This document shows, in pieces, positions 45,605-53,884 of a stretch of 64,000 nt of DNA. Origin of the DNA: Terrabacter sp. Ter38 (GTDB lineage: Bacteria; Actinomycetota; Actinomycetes; Actinomycetales; Dermatophilaceae); NCBI RefSeq assembly GCF_024519435.1, contig NZ_JALJRZ010000007.1:186001-250000 (forward strand), written 5' to 3'. Every line of letters begins with the position of its first letter. Position 1 is the first letter of the stretch. The position numbers and the translations under genes are program-made. The notes under the pieces were generated by a model. That model saw nothing but the letters and a program-made list of their open reading frames with translations, was not told the DNA's origin and ran no database searches.

Positions 45605-46060
45605 TCACTCTCCTTCGCTCGCGTTGTCGTCGGCCTCGATCGAGGCGATGATGGCCTGGATGGGGATTCGACCGTCTGCGATGAGCTGTCCGCCCGACCG
45701 CCGTGCGGCGGATGCGAACGGCGCGGCCCACAAGTTCTCCCAGATCAGGACGCCGGCCGTGCTTCCCGGGTCCATGGCGGCCGCGAGATTCTCCACGTCG
45801 TCGGCCGCCAGGAGCTCTGCCAGCTCTGTCTCGAGCTTCTGGAGCTCCCCGAGGTCCCCGACGTCGGCGAGCTCGTTGGCCTCGACGGATCCATCCGCAT
45901 CCTTGGTCAGGATCAGGATGTCGATCACCCGGATCGTCCCGGCATCGACCAGAGCGATCAGCTCTTTGGCCATCTCGCCGGTGAAGTTGCTTGCTCCTGC
46001 TGGGAACTCGACGACCACATAGTCGACGGGGCCTAGCTCGTCCAGCGATGTCACAGTCAT
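45605..46060 (-). CDS. DUF6325-family protein
   Basis: A 151-residue protein whose opening ELGPVDYVVVEFPAGASNFT and following EMAKELIALVDAGTIRVIDI (residues ~9-48) match DUF6325, an actinobacterial family without known function. Mid-region TAGVLIWENLWAAPFASAAR and C-terminal GGQLIADGRIPIQAIIASIE are also typical. It is acidic and soluble. AGAAGGA stands before ATG 46060. A repeat micro-protein follows immediately, and a sulfatase gene diverges upstream. Members are often found in stress-type loci with SHOCT-domain proteins; here the micro-ORF occupies that place. Confidence 0.8.
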   Translation of the reverse strand: MTVTSLDELGPVDYVVVEFPAGASNFTGEMAKELIALVDAGTIRVIDILILTKDADGSVEANELADVGDLGELQKLETELAELLAADDVENLAAAMDPGSTAGVLIWENLWAAPFASAARRSGGQLIADGRIPIQAIIASIEADDNASEGE

Positions 46061-46607
46061 CGCAGTTCCTTCTGGTTGGCGGGCCGAACCGCGCCCGATG
46101 GTCAGGGGCGCTGTCGCGACCCGTCGCTCCTGCAGGTGGGTGCCGCTGTCATCGGCCGGCCGTGGTCGGCCGGTGTGGCAGCGCCGGAATGGCGGGTCAC
46201 CGGGATGACCTGGTCTGTCGCCTGGGCCTTGGACCCGTGGGTGGGTCGGCGACTACCGCGGGGCCCGGACGAGAGCCTGCTCTGCTCGTGAGCAGCATGC
46301 GTGACCATCTCGCCTCCCGCGTCTTCAGGCAGACACCACAACGGTGATGAACCGGAGAGAAAAGGTCGGTCGTGCAGGTGCGTTGGCCTGATCCGCCCGA
46401 TGGAACCGGGGACGACACCCCGCCCACCCATGGTCCGTCACACTACCGCCGTCCGGAACGGGCGGGCAATGGTTCCCCATCGACCTGCGGAGTCGGTCGG
46501 CCTCGGATCATTCCGTGAGGTTGATGCCGGTCGACGTCGTTCCGGCCTAGCGTCGTCGCGTCTCGTGGTGCTCTTCCGGCCGACGAGCTCGCACTGGGAG
46601 GGTTCCG
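46061..46607. other. Intergenic stretch between divergent DUF6325 and sulfatase genes
   Basis: No supported gene in 547 bases. It should contain two divergent promoters, but I see no clear boxes. GGGAGGG just before 46608 is the sulfatase ribosome binding site. Confidence 0.5.
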
Positions 46608-48974
46608 ATGAGCAATGACCGTCACGCGCGAACGATGTTGCCGATACCCGATCGGGCGGCGCCCGGTCTGACCACCTACGACGCCAAGGACCCGGACACC
46701 GTCTTCCCGCCGATAGAGCCGCTGCTTCCTCCGGAAGGGGCCCCCAACGTCCTGGTGATCCTGCTCGACGACGTGGGCTTCGGGGCCTCGAGCGCTTTCG
46801 GCGGTCCCTGCAGCACCCCCGTCGCGGAACGGCTGGTTGCCGGCGGCCTGCGCTACAACCGGTTCCACACGACGGCCCTCTGTGCCCCTTCACGGGCCGC
46901 GTTGCTGACCGGGCGTAACCACCACTCGGTCGGGATGGGGAGCATCACCGAGACGGCCACGTCGGCGCCCGGCAACAGCTCGGTCCGGCCCAACACCAAG
47001 GCCCCGTTGGCGATGACCCTGAAGCTCAACGGGTACTCCACTGCACAGTTCGGCAAGTGCCACGAAGTCCCTGTCTGGCAGTCCTCCCCGATGGGTCCGT
47101 TTGACGCGTGGCCCTCGGGGGGCGGGGGATTCGAGACGTTCTACGGGTTCATCGGTGGAGAGAACAACCAGTGGGACCCGGCCCTCTACGACGGCACGAC
47201 CCCCGTCGAGCCGCCGGCCACTGCCGAGGAGGGCTACCACCTCACCGAGGACCTCGCGGACCGGGCGTGCAGCTGGGTGCGACAGCAGCAGGCCCTGATG
47301 CCCGACCGTCCCTTCTTCATCTACTTCGCGCCGGGCGCGACGCACGCACCGCACCACGTACCGACGGAATGGGCGGAGCGGTATGCCGGTCGGTTCGACG
47401 ACGGCTGGGATACCTTGCGCGAGAACACCTTCGCCCGGCAGAAGGAGCTCGGCGTGATCCCCGCCGATGCCGATCTCACCCCCAGGCACGACGAGATCAC
47501 CGCCTGGGACGACATGCCCGAGCAGCTCAAGCCGGTGCTCGCTCGCCAGATGGAAGTCTATGCCGGCTTCCTCGAGCACACCGACCACCACGTGGGCCGG
47601 CTGATCGACGCGATCGACGACCTGGGTTTGCTCGACGACACGCTCATCTACTACATCATCGGTGACAACGGCGCGTCGGCCGAGGGCACCATGAACGGCG
47701 CCTTCAACGAGATGGCCAACTTCAACGGCATGGCCGCCCTGGAGACTCCCGAGTTCATGGTGAGCAAGATGGACGAGCTCGGTACTCCCACCTCGTACAA
47801 CCACTACTCGGTCGGCTGGGCCTGGGCGATGAACACCCCCTTGCAGTGGACCAAGCAGGTCGCTTCCCACTGGGGCGGCACCCGCAACGGCACGATCGTC
47901 CACTGGCCCAAGGGGATCGAGCAGCGCGGCGGACTGCGCTCGCAGTTCACCCACCTGATCGACCTGGCGCCGACGATCCTCGAGGCTGCCGGCCTGCCCG
48001 AACCGACCATGGTCAACGGCGTGCAACAGTCGCCCATCGAGGGCACCAGCATGCTCTACACCTTCAATGATGCCGAGGCTCCGGAGCGCCACGACCTCCA
48101 GTACTTCGAGATGTTCGCCAACCGGGGCATCTACCACCGCGGGTGGAGCGCGGTCACCAAACACCGCACCCCCTGGGTGATGGTGGGCGGGGACCTGCCC
48201 GCCTTCGACGACGATGTCTGGGAGCTCTACGACGGCGGGACCGACTTCAGCCAGGCGCGCAACCTGGCCGCCGAGCACCCCGAGATGCTCGCCAAGCTGC
48301 AACGGCTGTGGCTGATCGAAGCCGCCAAGTACAACGTGCTGCCGATGGATGACCGCACCTCGGAGCGACTCGACCCGGGCATGGCCGGCCGCCCCACCTT
48401 GATCCGCGGCACGTCCCAGCTGTTCTACCCCGGGATGGGCCGGCTCTCGGAAAACAGTGTGGTGAGCATCAAGAACAAGTCCTTCACCGTCACCGCCGAG
48501 GTAGACGTCTCCGACGGCGGCGCCAATGGCGTGATCATCGCGCAGGGCGGCCGATTCGGCGGTTGGGCCGTCTACGTCAAGGACGCCAAGGCGAAGTTCG
48601 TCTACAACCTCCTCGGCATCCAGGAGTTCGCGGTCGAGGCCGAGACGCCGATCCCCGCGGGGACGCACCAGGTGCGAATGGAGTTCGCCTACGACGGAGG
48701 TGGACTGGCCAGGGGTGGGGCGGTGACCCTGTACTACGACGGGTCCGCGGTGGGCCGCGGCCGGGTCGGAGCCACACAGGCGATGATCTTCTCCGCCGAC
48801 GAGACCACCGACATCGGCCATGAGACCGGAACCACGGTCACCCCCGACTACACGCCAGCGACGAGCCGCTTCACCGGGAAGATCCACTGGGTGCAGATCG
48901 ACCTCGGGGACGACGACCACGACCATATGATCGACCCGGAGGAACGCCTCCGTATCGCCATGGCCAGGCAGTAG
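46608..48974 (+). CDS. Arylsulfatase (type I, formylglycine-dependent)
   Basis: Sulfate-ester hydrolase of 788 residues. The metal site begins NVLVILLDDVGFG (47-59). The modification site is C92-A-P-S-R in TTALCAPSRAALLTGRNHH, matching C-x-P-S-R, so Cys92 should become formylglycine. Further blocks are GKCHEVPVW, APGATHAPHHVP and IYYIIGDNGASAEGTMNG. The C-terminal ~180 residues (from about GTSQLFYPGMGRLSENSVVS) form a beta-rich domain usual in this long subgroup. No signal peptide is seen, so it appears cytosolic. GGGAGGG precedes the ATG. The enzyme that makes its formylglycine is encoded 16 bases downstream. Confidence 0.94.
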   Translation: MSNDRHARTMLPIPDRAAPGLTTYDAKDPDTVFPPIEPLLPPEGAPNVLVILLDDVGFGASSAFGGPCSTPVAERLVAGGLRYNRFHTTALCAPSRAALLTGRNHHSVGMGSITETATSAPGNSSVRPNTKAPLAMTLKLNGYSTAQFGKCHEVPVWQSSPMGPFDAWPSGGGGFETFYGFIGGENNQWDPALYDGTTPVEPPATAEEGYHLTEDLADRACSWVRQQQALMPDRPFFIYFAPGATHAPHHVPTEWAERYAGRFDDGWDTLRENTFARQKELGVIPADADLTPRHDEITAWDDMPEQLKPVLARQMEVYAGFLEHTDHHVGRLIDAIDDLGLLDDTLIYYIIGDNGASAEGTMNGAFNEMANFNGMAALETPEFMVSKMDELGTPTSYNHYSVGWAWAMNTPLQWTKQVASHWGGTRNGTIVHWPKGIEQRGGLRSQFTHLIDLAPTILEAAGLPEPTMVNGVQQSPIEGTSMLYTFNDAEAPERHDLQYFEMFANRGIYHRGWSAVTKHRTPWVMVGGDLPAFDDDVWELYDGGTDFSQARNLAAEHPEMLAKLQRLWLIEAAKYNVLPMDDRTSERLDPGMAGRPTLIRGTSQLFYPGMGRLSENSVVSIKNKSFTVTAEVDVSDGGANGVIIAQGGRFGGWAVYVKDAKAKFVYNLLGIQEFAVEAETPIPAGTHQVRMEFAYDGGGLARGGAVTLYYDGSAVGRGRVGATQAMIFSADETTDIGHETGTTVTPDYTPATSRFTGKIHWVQIDLGDDDHDHMIDPEERLRIAMARQ

Positions 48975-48990
48975 TAGCGGCCTCAGCAAC

Positions 48991-49938
48991 GTGTCGCCGA
49001 CCGCCGTCACCCGCGCCGGGATGGCTTACGTACCCGGAGGCACCTTCGCCATGGGCAGCGAGCGGTTCTACCCGGAGGAAGGGCCCGTCACCCGCGTCAC
49101 CGTCGGCGACCTGTGGGTGGACGAGCACCCCGTGACGAACGACCAGTTCGCGCGGTTCGTGGCCGAGACGGGACACGTGACCGTGCCCGAGCGTGCGCCC
49201 ACGCCGGACGACTTCCCCGGGGCCGACCCCGAGCTCCTCGTGCCGGGCTCGCAGGTGTTCACCCCGACGCGTGGGCCGGTGCCGCTCGACGACTGGACCC
49301 GTTGGTGGCGCTGGCAGCCCGACGCGGACTGGCGTCACCCGACAGGTCCGGGCAGCGGCATCGACGATAGGCCGGACCACCCTGTCGTCCACGTCGGCTG
49401 GGAGGACGCGACAGCGTACGCCAACTGGGCCGGCAAGCTGCTGCCGACGGAAGCCGAGTGGGAACATGCCGCCCGGGGCGGCATCGACGGCGCGACCTAT
49501 CCGTGGGGTGAGGAGTTCTGTCCCGACGGGCTGTTCATGGCGAACACCTGGGTGGGACGGTTCCCGTTCGAGAACCTGCACCCGCACGGGTTCCTCGGCA
49601 CGTCGCCCGTCCGGAGCTTCCCGCCCAACGGGTTCGGCCTCTACGACGTCGCCGGCAACGTCTGGGAGTGGACGAATAGCCCGTGGACCGACCGGCCGGG
49701 GACACCGAGCGATCCCTCGTCCGCCGCCAACATGGAGACGCCGGAGCACGAGCACCACTCGTGCTGTGCCCCTGAGACCCCGGTGAGGCTCTCCGAGGCA
49801 GACCGACGCGTCACGAAGGGCGGATCCCACCTCTGCGCGCCGTCCTACTGCCACCGCTATCGCCCTGCGGCCCGCCAGGGCCACGGGGTGCGCAGCACCA
49901 CCGGTCACGTCGGGTTCAGGTGCGTCGCTCGTCCGTAG
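48991..49938 (+). CDS. Formylglycine-generating enzyme (FGE/SUMF1 family)
   Basis: Copper-dependent oxidase that converts the sulfatase active-site Cys to formylglycine. The 315 residues show VPGGTFAMGSERFYPEEGPV at the start, PVVHVGWEDATAYANWAGKL, LPTEAEWEHAARGG and YDVAGNVWEWTNSPW. The catalytic pair C282 and C287 sits in GGSHLCAPSYCHRYRPAARQ, ending VGFRC. Both cysteines are present, so this is a true FGE rather than a non-catalytic relative. It begins at GTG 48991, 16 bases after the sulfatase stop, and forms a self-sufficient two-gene unit with it. Confidence 0.95.
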   Translation: MSPTAVTRAGMAYVPGGTFAMGSERFYPEEGPVTRVTVGDLWVDEHPVTNDQFARFVAETGHVTVPERAPTPDDFPGADPELLVPGSQVFTPTRGPVPLDDWTRWWRWQPDADWRHPTGPGSGIDDRPDHPVVHVGWEDATAYANWAGKLLPTEAEWEHAARGGIDGATYPWGEEFCPDGLFMANTWVGRFPFENLHPHGFLGTSPVRSFPPNGFGLYDVAGNVWEWTNSPWTDRPGTPSDPSSAANMETPEHEHHSCCAPETPVRLSEADRRVTKGGSHLCAPSYCHRYRPAARQGHGVRSTTGHVGFRCVARP

Positions 49939-49980
49939 GCACCCTGCATGTCGTTGATCGAGGAGCACCAGAAAGGCCAC

Positions 49981-50160
49981 ATGACCGGAGCCTTGAGCGT
50001 CTTCGCCCTGCTGGTCGTCGTGCTCGTCAGCCAGTCGGTGCGATTCAGCAAGACCTTCGTGACCGCACCCATCATCTTCCTCGCCGGCGGCGGTGTCGTC
50101 GGGCGAACCCTTGTCGACGTGAGGGTCGAGGGTGCCGCCAGACTTGGTCGTGCTCAGGGT
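49981..50160 (+). pseudogene. Truncated cation:proton antiporter N-terminus
   Basis: The frame starting ATG 49981 reads TGALSVFALLVVVLVSQSVR, then FSKTFVTAPIIFLAGGGVVG, which is the first helix pair of CPA1-type Na+/H+ antiporters. After about 45 residues the similarity ends (RTLVDVRVEGAARLGRAQG), and the frame runs into the 3' end of a lipoprotein gene on the other strand. The remaining ~350+ residues expected for a transporter are absent. AAAGG before the ATG suggests that it once had a working start. The end coordinate given is where similarity is lost, approximately. Confidence 0.55.
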
Positions 50161-50681
50161 GCCGCCTCGGCCGTCGGCCGGCTTCGCTCCAGCCCGCACT
50201 CGTTGTACATCGATGTATCTCCGGTCTCGATCGTGGCGACGTAGACGTACCAAGCCCCGTCATGCTGCGCCAAGAGTCGACAGGCCGCCGGCCACCCTGT
50301 CATCTCGAATACTGGTGACTGGGCTGGAATGTACCCGGCCGAGTGCTCGGTCGCGTCCGGCAACTTTGACTGAGTCATCTCGTTGAGCTTGGAGAACGTG
50401 CACGAGACCCGAAAGAGCTCTGGACCGAGCTGCTTCGGTGTCGAGGTCTGGGGCCGCTCGGGCCGGGAGCTGTACGTGACCCCGTCGTGCACCACAAAGT
50501 CAGTGAAGTCGATCAGCGCGCTCTGCGCCGGCTTGATGACCACCGGCGGGCAGCCAGGCACCGCTACGGTCGTCAACACTGCTGCCGTGGGTGCGATCCG
50601 GACCGGCTGCACGCACCCGCAGAGCGCCGCCGCGACGAGGACGACGGCTGCGCTCCTGACATGCTGAGCTGACGGGGTCAT
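50154..50681 (-). CDS. Hypothetical lipoprotein
   Basis: A 175-residue exported protein. The N-terminus is a lipoprotein signal, SAAVVLVAAALCGC, with lipid Cys at about 23. The mature part has further Cys in AVPGCPPVV, RVSCTFSKL, PAACRLLAQ and YNECGLERS, allowing two disulphides, and no family I recognise. AWYVYVATIETGDTSMY and VVHDGVTYSSR look like beta strands. It probably binds a ligand or envelope component. Its 3' end meets the antiporter stump, so this may be where the two segments were joined. Confidence 0.7.
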   Translation of the reverse strand: MTPSAQHVRSAAVVLVAAALCGCVQPVRIAPTAAVLTTVAVPGCPPVVIKPAQSALIDFTDFVVHDGVTYSSRPERPQTSTPKQLGPELFRVSCTFSKLNEMTQSKLPDATEHSAGYIPAQSPVFEMTGWPAACRLLAQHDGAWYVYVATIETGDTSMYNECGLERSRPTAEAAP

Positions 50682-50891
50682 GGCTTGAACGTAAGAGTCA
50701 GCGTGGCGACAGATCGGGCGTCCCGAGCCTCGTCACCACATTGTGACGACGTCCGCTGTTCGGCACGACCGATCGGCGGCATCGTCGGACGTCAGGTGGA
50801 AGCCAGAAGGCAAGCGCCTCCCAAGTCCCCATTGGTTCATGACGTGCGCGATTGTTGACGGCATCAACATCGGCCGAACAGAAGGATAGCC

Positions 50892-51248
50892 ATGTCGCAG
50901 TACGCCGTCATGTTCCCCGCCGACGACGAGCTCGAGTGGGGGGCTGCCACTGACGCAGAGCGCCAAGTCACGTTCGACACCGACTACGAGTTCGGGCAGT
51001 TGCTCGCAGCTCATGGCGGCGCCGTCACCGGAGGAGCTGGGCTGCAGGACAGCAGGTATGCACGCACCCTCAGTCGCGGCTCGGACTCTCGAACGGTCGT
51101 CTCGGCCGGCCCGTGGCGGCCTGGATCCGAGCAGCTCACCGGCTTCTTCCTCGTCACGTGCGACGACTACGACGCCCTCGTCGAGGCGGCAGCGGTGCTC
51201 GTCAAAGTCCACCCCGTCGTCGAGATCCGTCCGGTCACCGAGTTCTGA
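50892..51248 (+). CDS. YciI-like protein
   Basis: A 118-residue ferredoxin-like-fold protein of the YCII/DGPF type: QYAVMFPADDELEWGAATDA, then FGQLLAAHGGAVTGGAGLQD, GPWRPGSEQLTGFFLVTCDD and AAAVLVKVHPVVEIRPV. Proteins of this type are often encoded next to ECF sigma factors; none is present here. The usual His/Asp putative active site is partly retained (His41, Asp of CDDYD). No reaction is known. GAAGGA lies before ATG 50892. Confidence 0.85.
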   Translation: MSQYAVMFPADDELEWGAATDAERQVTFDTDYEFGQLLAAHGGAVTGGAGLQDSRYARTLSRGSDSRTVVSAGPWRPGSEQLTGFFLVTCDDYDALVEAAAVLVKVHPVVEIRPVTEF

Positions 51249-51574
51249 TGTCGCTCCGAACAGTTGCCCCGTTGCCGAACAGGGAGCTAGATGCATTGAC
51301 TCTGCCTACGCCGCCGCATCATCCTGCGGAACTCGCTGCCTCCGGCTGGTTGGGTCGGGCTCACCGCGTTGGGACTGTCCTATGGATGCTCAGGCCCGGC
51401 AATCTGGCGAAGCTGCAGCAGTAGTCCGCCAGCCCGCCATCAGCGGGAGCGGACGTGCAGCGCGGCAATCCTCGGCGTTCGACCCAGCGCGGCATATCTC
51501 TTCCTCGGCGGGCAGTGGGTACACCCCTCGACGAGTTCGGTGCCGCGGTGGATCATGACCGTTGACGGGAGGCG
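51249..51574. other. Non-coding stretch
   Basis: No supported gene. AGCGCGGCA occurs twice close together (about 51456 and 51490). A GGGAGG at 51567-51572 belongs to the next gene. Confidence 0.5.
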
Positions 51575-52255
51575 GTGGTGACGTTGCCATCCACTGTTGG
51601 CGAGTTCGTCAGCGAGGGGTTCGACTATGACTGCGGTCGCCAGGTCACCGCGTACGTCCCGCCGCATCCCATCGAGGCGGTGGTGTTCGCCGGCGACGGT
51701 CAGCTTCTCGCACGGTGGGGGACAGACCTCGAGGCGGCCGATGTACCTCCCACGTTGATCGTCGGAGTTCACCGCTCGGCTGATGAGGCGCTGCGCCTGC
51801 ACGAGTACTCACCCGGTTTCGACCCGGAGCGGTTCGCTGCGCATGAGGCGTTCTTCGTCAAGGACGTCCGCGCATGGGTCCAGTCGCGCTTCGGGCTGGC
51901 GATGCCCGCTGCGCGCACCGCGGTGTATGGGGTCTCCGCGAGTGGCGAGCTGGCGCTCGCCCTGGGACTTCGGCATCCAGACATCTACGGTGCGGTCTTC
52001 TGTACCTCTCCGGGAGCGGGCTTCCAACCACCGGCGACGATGCCGAGCTCGCTGCCGAGGGCGTACTTCGTTGCCGGAACCCTGGAGCCGTTCTTCCACG
52101 AGAATGCCTCCCGCTGGGCAACAGCGTTCCGCGAAGCAGGCGCGGACGTCCTCATGACCGAGCGCGTCGGATCGCATGGCGACGCCTTCTGGCGCCGTGA
52201 GCTGCCACTCATGGTGGCATGGGCGTTCGGACGGTGGGGCGGTGCCCGCGCATAA
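51575..52255 (+). CDS. Esterase-like alpha/beta-hydrolase
   Basis: A 226-residue hydrolase of the enterochelin-esterase/esterase D type. VVFAGDGQLLARWGTDLEAA and LIVGVHRSADEALRLHEYSP open the fold. The nucleophile elbow is YGVSASGELALALGL (G-x-S-x-S-G form) and the catalytic His is in RVGSHGDAFWRREL. Relatives cleave phosphate, carboxylic or siderophore esters. The start is one of two adjacent GTG codons, 51575 or 51578; the second has better spacing to GGGAGG. There is no export signal. Confidence 0.85.
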   Translation: MVTLPSTVGEFVSEGFDYDCGRQVTAYVPPHPIEAVVFAGDGQLLARWGTDLEAADVPPTLIVGVHRSADEALRLHEYSPGFDPERFAAHEAFFVKDVRAWVQSRFGLAMPAARTAVYGVSASGELALALGLRHPDIYGAVFCTSPGAGFQPPATMPSSLPRAYFVAGTLEPFFHENASRWATAFREAGADVLMTERVGSHGDAFWRRELPLMVAWAFGRWGGARA

Positions 52256-52420
52256 GTACGACTGCGCTGATCGCGGCAGGAGAGGACGCCCGGCTCAGGT
52301 CATGGTTCTTGCGCAGCTCACAGCCCGGTGGCGCCGGGCTGCGTGAGTAGGTTTGTCAGCGCCTAGGCCGCGGAGGTGCCCGTGCGCGCCGCGGGCTCGA
52401 CAGCTGAGATCAGGTGGCTG

Positions 52421-53395
52421 ATGGAGTACACGTCGCTGGGGCCTACAGGCGTCAACGTCTCCAGGATCTGCTTAGGGACCGCGACCTTCGGGGTGGCGCC
52501 GAATGAGCGCGATGCCGAGCGGGTGGTCCATGCCGCGCTGGACCTGGGCATCAACTTCTTCGACACCGCGAACGTCTACGGGCACATGCCCACCTTCGAC
52601 CGGGCGGGCGCGCCGCCCGCGTCCGAACGGCAACCGGCCGAGGTCATCCTCGGGCGAGCACTCGCCGGTCGGCGTGACGAGGTGGTGGTGGCGACGAAGT
52701 CGCGCGAAGTGGTGGGGCCGGGCGTGAACGACCGTGGGCTGTCACGCCGGCACATCATCCAGCAGGTCGAGGACAGCCTGGCCAGGCTGGGAACGGACTA
52801 CATCGACCTGTACTACGCGCATGCCCCGGATGCCGACACGGCTCTGGAGCAGACCCTGTCGACGTATGACGACCTGGTACGGCAGGGCAAACTGCGGTAC
52901 GTGGCGCTGTCCAACTATCCGGCGTGGCAGGTCACTCAAGCGTTGTGGATCGCCGATGACCGCCGCTTGCACGCTCCCGTTTGTGTCCAGGTGAAGTACA
53001 ACCTCATCGACCGCGCTGCCGAGCGTGAGTTGGCTCCGGCGTGTGTCGAGTTCGGTCTTTCCCTGGTCCCGTACGCTCCCCTGCACGGTGGCCTGCTCGC
53101 AGGGATGGGCGTTCTGGAGCGCGAGGTCCAAGGGGACATGCGGTTCTCGGGTCCGGGGTTCAGCGATGCAGAGCTGGACGTGGGACGGGCCATCGAGAGG
53201 TGCAGCGAGGAGTGGGGTCTGCGGCCCCACCAGATTTCCCTCGCGTGGCTTCTGTCCCGCCAGGCGGTCGCCTCCGCCATCGTCGGTGCCGAGACAGTCG
53301 ATGAGATCACGGCCAATGCCTCGGCCGCGGACGTTGTCCTCGAGGATGCCCAGCTCGACGCCCTGACCGCTCTGAGCATCGACACCACCAGCTGA
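52421..53395 (+). CDS. Aldo/keto reductase
   Basis: NADPH-dependent TIM-barrel oxidoreductase of 324 residues. It starts at ATG 52421 (MEYTSLGPTGVNVSRICLGT, the standard beginning), although the open frame extends 15 codons upstream. The catalytic tetrad is in place: Asp and Tyr in NFFDTANVYGH, Lys in VVVATKSREV, His in LYYAHAPDADTAL. The nucleotide-binding end is VASAIVGAETVDEITANASA. It belongs to the YajO/Gfo-like open-chain aldehyde group. It is monocistronic, and a strong hairpin follows its stop. Confidence 0.92.
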   Translation: MEYTSLGPTGVNVSRICLGTATFGVAPNERDAERVVHAALDLGINFFDTANVYGHMPTFDRAGAPPASERQPAEVILGRALAGRRDEVVVATKSREVVGPGVNDRGLSRRHIIQQVEDSLARLGTDYIDLYYAHAPDADTALEQTLSTYDDLVRQGKLRYVALSNYPAWQVTQALWIADDRRLHAPVCVQVKYNLIDRAAERELAPACVEFGLSLVPYAPLHGGLLAGMGVLEREVQGDMRFSGPGFSDAELDVGRAIERCSEEWGLRPHQISLAWLLSRQAVASAIVGAETVDEITANASAADVVLEDAQLDALTALSIDTTS

Positions 53396-53884
53396 AGTGA
53401 CCGCCGGAACGGACCTGCTGACCAGCAGGTCTCCTGAGCCCGCCCATCGGCATGTGGGCGAGACGCATGCGCCCGGCAGGTGCCGGATAGACGCACTTCC
53501 AGGACCGCTTGGATAGTGTCCGGCGAGGGTCGCGAGGGCCGCCTCGCCAGTCGCATCACTCACGGGCCAGCTTTGGCCATCGGGACCGGTCCGGTTGTGG
53601 CTGATCGTGAGTTGGCCCCGCGACTTGGTCAGACCGGGCGAACGTCAGTCGTGCCAGGCGCGCTGGCCCAGCCCGTCGATGCCCGCCCGAACGTCGTCAT
53701 CACCGCCTGCCAGCGAGCGGATTCATCGAGGCCGCAACCGATTTGAGTGGCAGGCAGACCCCTTCGGGCGACCTCCACCCCCACACTCATCGGCGAGGAC
53801 CCGCAGACTCTGAAGGGGCGTCCGGCGGGTGGCTCGTGCACCATGAGGGGAGGGGCTCCTGAAGACAATGTTGGGGAGGGCGAC
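53396..53884. other. Intergenic stretch before aminopeptidase
   Basis: Contains the hairpin at 53412-53431 and, at its right end, GGGGAGGG for the pepN-like gene. No supported gene in between. Confidence 0.5.
53412..53431 (+). terminator. Hairpin terminator of the aldo/keto reductase gene
   Basis: A perfect 8-bp stem GACCTGCT/AGCAGGTC with loop GACC, beginning 17 bases after the stop codon. There is no T-run, as is common in high-GC actinobacteria. Confidence 0.55.

Noticed and set aside
46890-49010. Minus-strand open frame of 706 codons opposite the sulfatase
   Set aside because: Pure shadow of a gene with intact catalytic motifs.
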